From: W11650 sp963545585
GTDB taxonomy: Bacteria > Bacillota > Clostridia > Lachnospirales > Vallitaleaceae
Reading direction: 5' to 3'
Length of the DNA: 5,085 nucleotides
Assembly (NCBI GenBank): GCA_963545585.1
Contig: CAUUKX010000128.1
Location: 1-5,085, forward strand
Below are positions 1 to 5,047 of this stretch, in pieces. Position 1 is the first letter of the stretch. Each line of letters starts with the position of its first letter. The notes under the pieces are model-generated. The model was not told the origin of the DNA, did no database searches, and saw only the letters and a program-made list of their open reading frames with translations. The translations under genes and the position numbers were made by a program.

Positions 1-983
1 AGCACAAAATAAATATAATCCGTTTCTTCGGGATAAAGCACCGCCTCTATCGCCGCCTTTCCCGGATTGGCAATCGGCCCGGCCGGCAGCCCCCGGTTAA
101 TATAGGTATTATACGGTGAATCAATTTTGGTATCGGCAATCGTCAACTGCGGATAGGACTTATTTAAAACATACATAACCGTTGAGCACATTTGCAGCGG
201 CATATCAATTTTCATCCGGTTATTGATGACACTGGCCACTAATTTTCGCTCCTCCGGCATCCGCACTTCTTTTTCAATGATTGACGCCATATTGACCACC
301 CTGTCAATACTGTACCCCAGCGCCGTTGTTCTGGCCCTAAAATCGGTATCATATATCGCATCAAAGCGTTTCAGCATTTTTTCAATGACTTCTGTTACCT
401 TGGCATCGGCATAAATCTCATAGGTATCGGGGAAAAGATAGCCCTGCAACCGCAGGTTTCGCTCCGGGATTTCCTGAACAAAATCATAATTATACTTGGA
501 AATATCATTGCAGGCCTGAACGAATTCATCGCTTGTCTTGCAGATACCCAGTTCAACCATTTTATTGGCAATTTGCAGGATAGTGTAGCCCTCCGGAATC
601 GTAAACTTAATGGTTTTCCTCTTTTCGCCGTCCTTCATCAAAATTTCCATAATCCGGTACTCATCCATCGCCGTATCCAGCTTGAACTTGCCGGTTTGAA
701 ACTTAGCGTCATATCCGTTCAGCTTGGCCAGCGCCCGGAAAAAAAGCTCGTTTTCAATCAAACCGTTCTTTTTTAAAATCGCAGCAATCTTTTCCGTGCC
801 CACACCTTTGGGAATTTCGATGGTTACTTCCTTGCCTTCTCTGGTCTGACCCGGTCTTTGAATCAGGGCATATGCGTTTTGATAAGCCCAGCTCGTACCT
901 CTGACCACGGCAAATATAACCGCTCCGATAAAAGCAATCCGTACAATCACCTGTAAAATTTCCCCGATTACATTCCTGATCAT
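1..983 (-). CDS. mltG: Endolytic murein transglycosylase MltG (3' end cut by window edge)
   Basis: MltG cleaves nascent glycan strands of peptidoglycan at the outer face of the membrane and is thought to set glycan chain termination. The reading frame runs off the left edge after 327 full codons; family members usually end about 20-40 residues later. Visible features: a short cytoplasmic N-terminus, one hydrophobic anchor at about residues 8-28, a LysM-like region at about 50-125 (VTIEIPKGVGTEKIAAILKK), the LQGYLFPDTY motif near 179-188, the catalytic-region motif ASIIEKE at 233-239 that holds the active-site glutamate, NNRM..DMPLQ at 254-264, and SPYNTY...GLPAGPIANPG at 289-308. The ATG at 983 follows GAGGG (988-992) by 4 nt and places the anchor right at the N-terminus. 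It is the last gene seen in the operon, 45 nt after ylbF. In related Clostridia an O-methyltransferase and a U32 peptidase often follow; that is inference here. Confidence 0.96.
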   Translation of the reverse strand, partial: MIRNVIGEILQVIVRIAFIGAVIFAVVRGTSWAYQNAYALIQRPGQTREGKEVTIEIPKGVGTEKIAAILKKNGLIENELFFRALAKLNGYDAKFQTGKFKLDTAMDEYRIMEILMKDGEKRKTIKFTIPEGYTILQIANKMVELGICKTSDEFVQACNDISKYNYDFVQEIPERNLRLQGYLFPDTYEIYADAKVTEVIEKMLKRFDAIYDTDFRARTTALGYSIDRVVNMASIIEKEVRMPEERKLVASVINNRMKIDMPLQMCSTVMYVLNKSYPQLTIADTKIDSPYNTYINRGLPAGPIANPGKAAIEAVLYPEETDYIYFV

Positions 984-1007
984 AAATCCCTCTTTCCCGG
1001 GAATCAA

Positions 1008-1028
1008 GCAGAGAACCCCGTTCTCCGC
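1008..1028 (-). other. Intercistronic hairpin between ylbF and mltG
   Basis: Read on the minus strand, the 21 nt directly after the ylbF stop codon fold into a 9-bp stem (one G-U wobble; core GAGAAC/GTTCTC) closed by a GGG triloop. No U-run follows, so it is not an intrinsic terminator. It lies 15 nt upstream of the mltG Shine-Dalgarno sequence. A role in mRNA processing, 3' end protection or relative expression is inference. Confidence 0.6.
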
Positions 1029-1379
1029 CTATTCCAAAAACTTGGTGTCGTAATCCAGCTCCGTCTCCATCGTTTGAAAAACATCCCGGAGCGAGCGACA
1101 AAGCTGATAATCCGCATCTAAAAAAGCATTGACCAAGGGATCTTGTAACTCCTGTTCATAATCGCTTTTTAACCGGAGCAGCCTTTCACCGGCTTCAAAC
1201 TGCCCATAGTTTTGATCGACTTGAATCTCAAATACCTTGCGCCGGAACGTGTTGATTTTGTCCCATAATTCAGGCTTGTTTAACAGCAATGATTTATAAT
1301 TTAAGTATTGAATATATTCTTCTGTCGATTTCAAGGCGCGAATCACTTCCCTTGCCTTTTCTTCTACATTTTCTTTCAC
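1029..1379 (-). CDS. ylbF: YlbF/YmcA family protein
   Basis: A 116-residue, highly charged, all-helical-looking protein of the Com_YlbF family. In Bacillus subtilis, YlbF (RicF) works with YmcA and YaaT as the Y-complex, which modulates RNase Y cleavage of mRNA and affects competence, biofilm and sporulation; the role in this organism is inferred from the family. Family-like features are an N-terminal helix (KAREVIRALKSTEEY, about 8-22), a central amphipathic helix with the VDQNYGQFEAGERL segment (about 54-67), and a C-terminal helix around LVNAFLDADYQLCRSL. No membrane segment or catalytic motif is seen. The start is GTG at 1379, fixed by AGGAGG (1385-1390) 5 nt upstream; no in-frame ATG lies near. 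It begins 19 nt after the RNase J stop, so it is probably coupled to a gene for another RNA-decay factor. It could equally be called by a paralogue name such as ymcA. Confidence 0.85.
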   Translation of the reverse strand: MKENVEEKAREVIRALKSTEEYIQYLNYKSLLLNKPELWDKINTFRRKVFEIQVDQNYGQFEAGERLLRLKSDYEQELQDPLVNAFLDADYQLCRSLRDVFQTMETELDYDTKFLE

Positions 1380-1384
1380 AACAG

Positions 1385-1390
1385 CCTCCT
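1385..1390 (-). promoter_or_regulatory. Shine-Dalgarno that fixes the GTG start of ylbF
   Basis: AGGAGG on the minus strand sits 5 nt upstream of GTG (1377-1379). The overlapping TTG just before the GTG leads straight into a TGA stop, so GTG is the only sensible start. Confidence 0.8.
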
Positions 1391-1398
1391 GTATTTTC

Positions 1399-3081
1399 CT
1401 ATACCTCCACTTGTGTCAAGACGGGCAGTACCATCGGACTCCGTTTCAAATACTGCCACAGATATTCTCTAATGTCATCTCGAATCATTGTCTTAATCTT
1501 CGTCCAGTCATGGATATTCTTCATAGTTGCTCTTTCCAGCGAGCGGCTGACAATATCTTTAATGTCATCCATCAAACTGGCGTTTTCCTTGACATAAATA
1601 AAGCCGCGCGATACGATTTCGGGGCTGGCCAGGATTTCACTGGTATAGCGGTCAACCACAATCGAAACTACAATCAATCCATCCTGCGACAGCTTTTGCC
1701 GGTCACGCAGCACGACATCGCCGACATCGCCGACACCCAAACCGTCAACCAATACGGTTTCTATCGGAATCTTATCAACCACTTCGCCCCCATCCTGCGA
1801 CAACGCAAAGACATTCCCGTTTTCCAAAATATAAACGTCTTTTTTTTGCATCCCCAGCTCCACCGCCAGCTCCTGATGCGATTTCAAGTGCCGGTACTCA
1901 CCGTGCACCGGAATAAAATAATGCGGATGCACCAATGTGTGCAGAAGTTTCAATTCCTCGCGGCAAGCATGTCCCGATACATGGGTGTCCTCATAAATAA
2001 CATCCGCACCCTTTTTATACAAGCCATTAATCACTCTGGCTATGTATTTTTCATTGCCGGGAATCGGCTTGGAGCTTAAAATAACCAAATCGCCCTCTTT
2101 GATACTAATCTTGCGATGTGTATTATTGGCTATTCTTGACAGCGCCGACAGCGGTTCGCCTTGGCTGCCGGTAGTAATAATGACCACCTGACTGTCCTTG
2201 TAATTATCCAGTTCGTCGCTGCTAATCAGCATATTCTTCGGCATTTTGATATAGCCCAGTTCCTGCGCAGTTGTAACCACATTAACCATCGACCGGCCCT
2301 CGACTGCCACCTTGCGCCGATGCACCTTGGCCGAGTTGATAATCTGCTGAACCCGGTCAACATTGGACGCAAAAGTAGCAACAATCAGCCGCCGCCCCTT
2401 ATTTTCATTAAAAATCTCGTCAAAGGACTTACCAACCGTACTTTCCGACATGGTATAGCCCTCACGCAGCACATTGGTTGAATCGGCCAGCAGCGCCAGT
2501 ACACCCTCCCGGCCAAGCTCGGCCAAACGGTGAACATCAATCGCCTTGCCGTAAATCGGCGTATAATCTACCTTGAAATCGCCGCTGTGGATAATCACGC
2601 CCAGCGGAGTATGAATCGCAATGGCCGCCGCATCCGGAATCGAATGATTGGTGCGGATAAACTCCGCCCGAAACTTGCCCAGCCGTACACTTTGCCCCAT
2701 GCCGACACTTTTGAGCTTGCATTTTTCTAAAATTTTATGTTCCTTCAGCTTGTTTTCCACTAAACCTAAAGTCAAGCGACTCCCATAAACCGGAATATTT
2801 AATTCCTTTAATAAATACGGAATCGCACCGATATGATCCTCATGCCCATGTGTTACCACTAAACCCCGGACTTTGTCGGCATTTTGCTTTAAATAGGCAA
2901 AATCCGGAATGACAAGATCAATACCCAGCATTTCTTCATCCGGAAACGCTAACCCGCAGTCAATGATAATAATATCATTCTTATATTCAAATAAGGTAAT
3001 ATTCATTCCGATTTGGTCTAAGCCCCCAAGCGGAATAATCTTTATCTTATCTTCATGTTTTTCTTGTTGTTTGTTTTTCAA
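1399..3081 (-). CDS. rnj: Ribonuclease J
   Basis: RNase J is a metallo-beta-lactamase/beta-CASP ribonuclease with 5'-to-3' exonuclease and endonuclease activity, central to mRNA turnover and rRNA maturation in Bacillota. With the start proposed here it has 560 residues, close to B. subtilis RNase J1 (555). Seen in the sequence: IKIIPLGGLDQIGMN at 13-27; the zinc motif HGHEDH at 78-83; TNHSIPD with His146; SGDFK with Asp168; the ADSTN motif at 199-203; the beta-CASP segment with TTGSQGEP at 303-310; HVSGH at 367-371 and PVHGEYR at 391-397 supplying further metal or substrate ligands; and a C-terminal domain ending in KRSPMVLPV. All expected active-site residues are present. The start is TTG at 3081, with GGAGG 6 nt upstream; a longer frame opening with GTG at 3198 would overlap fur by 49 nt and add residues not seen in the family. 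J1 versus J2 type cannot be settled, though the J1-like length and intact motifs favour an active enzyme. Confidence 0.97.
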   Translation of the reverse strand: MKNKQQEKHEDKIKIIPLGGLDQIGMNITLFEYKNDIIIIDCGLAFPDEEMLGIDLVIPDFAYLKQNADKVRGLVVTHGHEDHIGAIPYLLKELNIPVYGSRLTLGLVENKLKEHKILEKCKLKSVGMGQSVRLGKFRAEFIRTNHSIPDAAAIAIHTPLGVIIHSGDFKVDYTPIYGKAIDVHRLAELGREGVLALLADSTNVLREGYTMSESTVGKSFDEIFNENKGRRLIVATFASNVDRVQQIINSAKVHRRKVAVEGRSMVNVVTTAQELGYIKMPKNMLISSDELDNYKDSQVVIITTGSQGEPLSALSRIANNTHRKISIKEGDLVILSSKPIPGNEKYIARVINGLYKKGADVIYEDTHVSGHACREELKLLHTLVHPHYFIPVHGEYRHLKSHQELAVELGMQKKDVYILENGNVFALSQDGGEVVDKIPIETVLVDGLGVGDVGDVVLRDRQKLSQDGLIVVSIVVDRYTSEILASPEIVSRGFIYVKENASLMDDIKDIVSRSLERATMKNIHDWTKIKTMIRDDIREYLWQYLKRSPMVLPVLTQVEV

Positions 3082-3087
3082 AAAATA

Positions 3088-3092
3088 CCTCC
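3088..3092 (-). promoter_or_regulatory. Shine-Dalgarno that fixes the TTG start of RNase J
   Basis: GGAGG on the minus strand is followed by six bases (TATTTT) and then TTG at 3081-3079. An in-frame ATG at 3096 overlaps this site from upstream, so it could not use it; it has only a weaker GAGGG about 10 nt before it. The TTG start gives an N-terminus of family-typical length. Confidence 0.85.
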
Positions 3093-3098
3093 ACATGA

Positions 3099-3125
3099 CG
3101 GAAAAGCCCTCAAAGGAGCCTTCCG
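3099..3125 (-). other. Imperfect hairpin in the RNase J leader
   Basis: On the minus strand, 11-nt arms (starting CGGAAGG and ending TTTTCCG) pair around a TTTGA loop, with one C-C mismatch and three G-U wobbles. The stem ends 6 nt before the GGAGG of rnj. No terminator-type U-run follows directly. A role in translation control or transcript processing is inference. Confidence 0.45.
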
Positions 3126-3149
3126 CTTCATTTCTTAATTTCTCAATTC

Positions 3150-3611
3150 TTAACCTAATTCTTGTTCCTGTTTCCTTTGTTCTGCGCATTCCCGGCACAG
3201 CCCATAAATCTTAATCTGCGCATCCAGCGCCTCAAAATTCTTTTCCGTTTTTAAAAAGTCCTTATAATGAGCCAAAAAATCCAGTTCCAGTTCATCAACC
3301 TTCCCGCATTGCTCGCAAATCAAATGGTAATGATGCAGCGGGCTGTCCTCATAAAATATTTCATAACGAATGTCTTTGTCATCAAAGGATATTTTTTCAA
3401 TAATCCCAAGCCGATTCAAAATTTGAATATTACGATAAACCGTTGCTAATCCAACTTCGGGATTGGTTTCCCTGACATACTGATATACTTCATCTACCGT
3501 CAGATGGTCTTTTCTGTGAGCATACAGGGTTTCCAGCACAACCTTCCGCTGATTGGTAATCTTGTAACCGCCTTGCTTTAAAATCTCATAATATTTTGAT
3601 AAGTCACTCAT
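3150..3611 (-). CDS. fur: Fur-family metal-responsive transcriptional repressor
   Basis: A 153-residue DNA-binding regulator of the Fur/PerR/Zur family, which represses target promoters when loaded with metal. The N-terminal winged helix covers about 1-85, with the recognition helix in GLATVYRNIQILNRLGII (54-71). The C-terminal dimerisation domain carries a structural zinc site made of two CxxC pairs (C99/C102 in ICEQCGK and C139/C142 in LCREC). Candidate sensory metal ligands, aligned by hand with B. subtilis PerR (H37, D85, H91, H93, D104), are H36, E84, H94, H96 and E107. PerR has aspartates at the second and last positions where this protein has glutamates, which is the Fur-like pattern and argues against a peroxide-sensing PerR. 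Zur or another specificity cannot be excluded. The ATG at 3611 follows GAGGAG (3616-3621) at a short 4-nt spacing. It lies between the DUF1292 gene (62 nt) and rnj (68 nt). Confidence 0.93.
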   Translation of the reverse strand: MSDLSKYYEILKQGGYKITNQRKVVLETLYAHRKDHLTVDEVYQYVRETNPEVGLATVYRNIQILNRLGIIEKISFDDKDIRYEIFYEDSPLHHYHLICEQCGKVDELELDFLAHYKDFLKTEKNFEALDAQIKIYGLCRECAEQRKQEQELG

Positions 3612-3623
3612 ATCTCTCCTCGA

Positions 3624-3645
3624 GGACTTAGGCGAAAAAAAGTCC
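3624..3645 (-). other. Hairpin upstream of the fur ribosome binding site
   Basis: A perfect 6-bp stem GGACTT/AAGTCC encloses a 10-nt loop (TTTTTCGCCT), ending 2 nt before the fur Shine-Dalgarno. The U-run is in the loop and not after the stem, so it is not a standard terminator on the minus strand. It is a candidate modulator of fur translation; function unproven. Confidence 0.45.
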
Positions 3646-3673
3646 GTTTTTATACAATTGGTTTCCCGTGTTT

Positions 3674-3961
3674 TTACTCGTAATCGTCGTCTTCGTCGTC
3701 TTCTTCCGGGATATTATCTTCCAAAATATCCAGCAGGGCGCTGACAAACTCATCGCTCTCCTCTTCCGGATCAACAATGCTGTAAAAAGCATCCTCGCCC
3801 CGAACATCGTCCTCTCTCATAATGAAAACATCAATCTCTTCTTCATCCTCAGCCTGCTGATCTGTCACCAAAATATAGGTTTGGCCTTCATACTGCGCCA
3901 TGCTCAGAATTTCCAACTCCACCTCATTGCCATTTTCATCCGTAAATGTAATCCTGTCCAA
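3674..3961 (-). CDS. DUF1292 family acidic protein (YrzB-like)
   Basis: A 95-residue protein of the DUF1292 family, matching the size of B. subtilis YrzB; no molecular function is established. The N-terminal half (residues 1-35) has the family pattern ITFTDENGNEVELEIL followed by a short beta-rich core (YEGQTYILVTD). The middle has VFIMRED and then F-Y-S-I-V-D-PEEE (59-68), and the protein ends in a very acidic tail (residues 81-95 are mostly Glu and Asp). There are no cysteines, membrane segments or catalytic motifs. The start is TTG at 3961, with AGGAGG 6 nt upstream, whose first bases lie in the ruvX stop codon (TAGGAGG); the gap to ruvX is only 10 nt, which suggests translational coupling. 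The ruvX-DUF1292 pairing is conserved in Bacillota and is the main clue to context. Confidence 0.9.
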   Translation of the reverse strand: MDRITFTDENGNEVELEILSMAQYEGQTYILVTDQQAEDEEEIDVFIMREDDVRGEDAFYSIVDPEEESDEFVSALLDILEDNIPEEDDEDDDYE

Positions 3962-3967
3962 TTCATT

Positions 3968-3973
3968 CCTCCT
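3968..3973 (-). promoter_or_regulatory. Shine-Dalgarno that fixes the TTG start of the DUF1292 gene
   Basis: AGGAGG on the minus strand, overlapping the TAG stop of ruvX, sits 6 nt before TTG (3961-3959). An ATG at 3966 is only 1 nt from this site and is in another frame. The TTG gives the standard short N-terminus. Confidence 0.85.
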
Positions 3974-4394
3974 AATTGCCGCCAGCATCCAAATATCCCT
4001 GCAAGAAATAGGCTGCCGCCATTTTGTCAATTACTTTTTTTCTTTTTGCTCTGCTTAAATCCGCTTCCAATAACACTCTTTCCGCGCCAACCGTGCTTAA
4101 TCGCTCATCCCACGTCACCACCGGCAAAGAGATTTTTTTCTTCAGTTTTTCAATAAATTCCAGTGTCTTTTCCACGCGCTCGCCCGATGTATTGTTCATA
4201 TTTTTGGGCAGGCCAACCACAATCTTCTCGACTTCGTATTCGGCAATCAGTTCTTTGATGCGTTCTATTGAGGCAGTCAGCGCTTCTTCTTCTTGGCGGC
4301 GGATAATCTCCACCCCCTGCGCCGTCCAGCCAAACGGATCGCTGACGGCAATACCAATGGTTTTGCTGCCGTAATCACAGGCCATCACTCGCAT
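3972..4394 (-). CDS. ruvX: YqgF/RuvX family nuclease (putative Holliday junction resolvase)
   Basis: A 140-residue protein with the RNase H-like fold of the YqgF family. It is annotated as a putative Holliday junction resolvase, but E. coli YqgF is best supported in 16S rRNA 5'-end maturation; the proposed activity here follows from the family. Seen: ACDYGSKTIGIAVSD at 5-19 with Asp7, IVVGLPKNMNNTSGER at 58-73, TWDERLST at 94-101 with Glu97, and KVIDKMAAAYFLQGYLD at 120-136 with Asp123. The three acidic positions expected in the active site are all present, and the length is normal. ATG at 4394 follows AGAGGA by about 6 nt. It is 42 nt downstream of ireB and 10 nt upstream of the DUF1292 gene, the usual order in Bacillota. 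Confidence 0.96.
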   Translation of the reverse strand: MRVMACDYGSKTIGIAVSDPFGWTAQGVEIIRRQEEEALTASIERIKELIAEYEVEKIVVGLPKNMNNTSGERVEKTLEFIEKLKKKISLPVVTWDERLSTVGAERVLLEADLSRAKRKKVIDKMAAAYFLQGYLDAGGN

Positions 4395-4417
4395 GTATTA
4401 TCCTCTTTTCTACTTTT

Positions 4418-4435
4418 GCGGCGGAACTTTGCCAC
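4418..4435 (-). other. Small hairpin between ireB and ruvX
   Basis: On the minus strand, GTGGC and GCCGC pair (5 bp, one wobble) around an 8-nt loop, 1 nt after the ireB stop codon. No U-run follows. The stem is short, so this is a weak call. Confidence 0.3.
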
Positions 4436-4436
4436 A

Positions 4437-4697
4437 TCAGCCCTGTTTTTTGGAAAAATAAAAATTAACCATTTCTTCCAACAATTCATCCCGCTCTAAG
4501 CGGCCAATCAGTTTGCGGGCATTATTATGTCCGGTCACATAGGTCGGATCTCCAGAAATAAGGTAGCCGACCAATTGGTAAGTTGGATTATAGCCCTTTT
4601 CTTCCAAGGCTTCATATACCTGCTCCAAAACCAGACGTGCTTCGTTGACTTCTTTCACCGGCTTTTTAAAAAATTGAGTATGTCCCTTATTTTCCAT
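4437..4697 (-). CDS. ireB: IreB family regulatory phosphoprotein (DUF965)
   Basis: An 86-residue cytosolic protein of the IreB/YrzL family. In Enterococcus faecalis, IreB is phosphorylated on N-terminal threonine by the PASTA kinase IreK and acts against cephalosporin resistance; that role is carried over from the family. The core is unmistakable: YEALEEKGYNP at 28-38, QLVGYLISGDPTYVT at 41-55, HNNARKLI at 57-64 and ERDELLEEMV at 68-77. The N-terminal tail (MENKGHTQFF) is variable in the family and keeps one threonine, Thr7, a plausible phosphosite. ATG at 4697 is chosen because AAGGA (4707-4711) lies 9 nt upstream and the length fits (B. subtilis YrzL is 88 aa); an in-frame ATG at 4727 lacks a ribosome binding site. 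It is the first gene of the operon. No kinase or phosphatase partner is in the window. Confidence 0.95.
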   Translation of the reverse strand: MENKGHTQFFKKPVKEVNEARLVLEQVYEALEEKGYNPTYQLVGYLISGDPTYVTGHNNARKLIGRLERDELLEEMVNFYFSKKQG

Positions 4698-4755
4698 GAT
4701 TTCACTTCCTTCTGAGGGTCTGAACATTTAAATCACTGCCGCAGTCAAAATACTC

Positions 4756-4775
4756 TTTATCCTGATAAACTATCA
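4756..4775 (-). promoter_or_regulatory. Overlapping inverted repeats at the promoter, candidate operator
   Basis: Two inverted repeats overlap here on the minus strand: TGATA-GTT-TATCA (4763-4775), which runs into the -10 box, and TTTATC-AG-GATAAA (4756-4769), which covers the expected transcription start. Half-sites TGATA/TATCA are those of the Bacillus Fur box (TGATAATNATTATCA), but the spacer is 3 nt instead of 5. Binding by the Fur-family protein of this operon is therefore only a hypothesis. Confidence 0.3.
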
Positions 4776-4801
4776 TACCACATTTTGCGCTGCTTTGCCA
4801 T
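4772..4801 (-). promoter_or_regulatory. Sigma-A type promoter of the ireB operon
   Basis: The -10 is TATGAT (4772-4777) preceded by TGG, giving a TG-extended -10. A weak -35, ATGGCA (4796-4801; 4 of 6 match TTGACA), lies 18 nt upstream. Transcription would start near 4765, about 68 nt before the ireB start codon. The extended -10 makes up for the poor -35. Assigned by eye only. Confidence 0.55.
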
Positions 4802-4842
4802 AGCTTTTTCACGTTAAATTCTTAGCAAATATACCACCGTTT

Positions 4843-4855
4843 TTATCACCGATAA
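4843..4855. repeat. GATAA-type inverted repeat upstream of the promoter
   Basis: TTATC-ACC-GATAA is a 5-3-5 inverted repeat about 65 bp upstream of the -10 box. It shares its half-sites with the repeats on the promoter, so it could be a second copy of the same operator, or chance in AT-rich DNA. Confidence 0.25.
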
Positions 4856-4869
4856 CTGCCCTATCCGTT

Positions 4870-4876
4870 ACCTCCT
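4870..4876 (-). promoter_or_regulatory. Orphan Shine-Dalgarno at the end of the kinase remnant
   Basis: AGGAGGT on the minus strand matches the anti-Shine-Dalgarno well, but no ATG, GTG or TTG lies within the next 15 nt. The nearest (GTG, about 20 nt away) opens only an 11-codon frame. It may mark where the start of a following gene was lost, or be a chance match within codons for Ala-Gly-Gly. Confidence 0.3.
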
Positions 4877-5029
4877 GCTTTATCTATGCCTTTCCGAACA
4901 CCTTTGCGAATCGCCGTCTGCCGAGCATAAAGCGGCGCTAACCTGCCATAAATTCCCATAAAAACTTCCTGATAAATCCGGCGGTATATTTTATGCCGCT
5001 CCATATCCGGCAAAAAAATATCCTTGGTT

Positions 5030-5047
5030 CCCCGTCTTCCGACGAAG
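5030..5047 (-). other. GNRA-type hairpin at the edge of the kinase remnant
   Basis: On the minus strand, CTTCGTC and GACGGGG pair over 7 bp (two G-U wobbles) around a GGAA tetraloop, directly after the in-frame TAG at 5050-5052. GGAA is a GNRA loop, and the wobbles make it stable only as RNA of this strand. No U-run follows within 10 nt. It may belong to an interspersed element or be incidental. Confidence 0.35.

Larger units (their letters stand above)
4698..4860 (-). other. Non-coding leader and promoter region of the operon
   Basis: No reading frame longer than about 20 codons with a ribosome binding site is seen on either strand. The region holds the proposed ireB promoter, several small inverted repeats of GATAA/TTATC type, and a possible second TG-extended -10 (TATATT, 4828-4833) with no good -35. 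The expected ireB leader is about 65-70 nt long and includes a small ACTG-CGG-CAGT stem. No terminator for the upstream remnant was found. Confidence 0.6.

Noticed and set aside
754..1101. 115-codon minus-strand open frame
   Set aside because: Overlaps ylbF and mltG in another frame and has low-complexity, cysteine-rich composition; the MltG motifs are in the adjacent frame.
1411..2079. 222-codon plus-strand open frame
   Set aside because: Entirely antisense to RNase J, with no recognisable family and no ribosome binding site; a shadow of a highly conserved gene.
3082..3198. Longer RNase J frame starting at GTG 3198 (or ATG 3096)
   Set aside because: It would overlap fur by 49 nt, adds residues atypical of the family, and the GGAGG at 3088-3092 points to TTG at 3081.
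3624..3645. Intrinsic terminator after the DUF1292 gene
   Set aside because: Only 6 bp, the U-run is in the loop, and none follows the stem.
3649..3654. TATAAA as an internal promoter for fur
   Set aside because: No -35 at 16-19 nt and no TG extension; left as chance in AT-rich DNA.
3962..4030. Upstream extension of the DUF1292 gene to TTG 4030
   Set aside because: It lies inside ruvX in another frame and has no ribosome binding site matching that start; the TTG at 3961 gives the family length.
4981..4999. GCGG..CCGC stem-loop as a terminator or operator
   Set aside because: Lies inside the open kinase-like frame, has a mismatch in the stem and no U-run on either strand.
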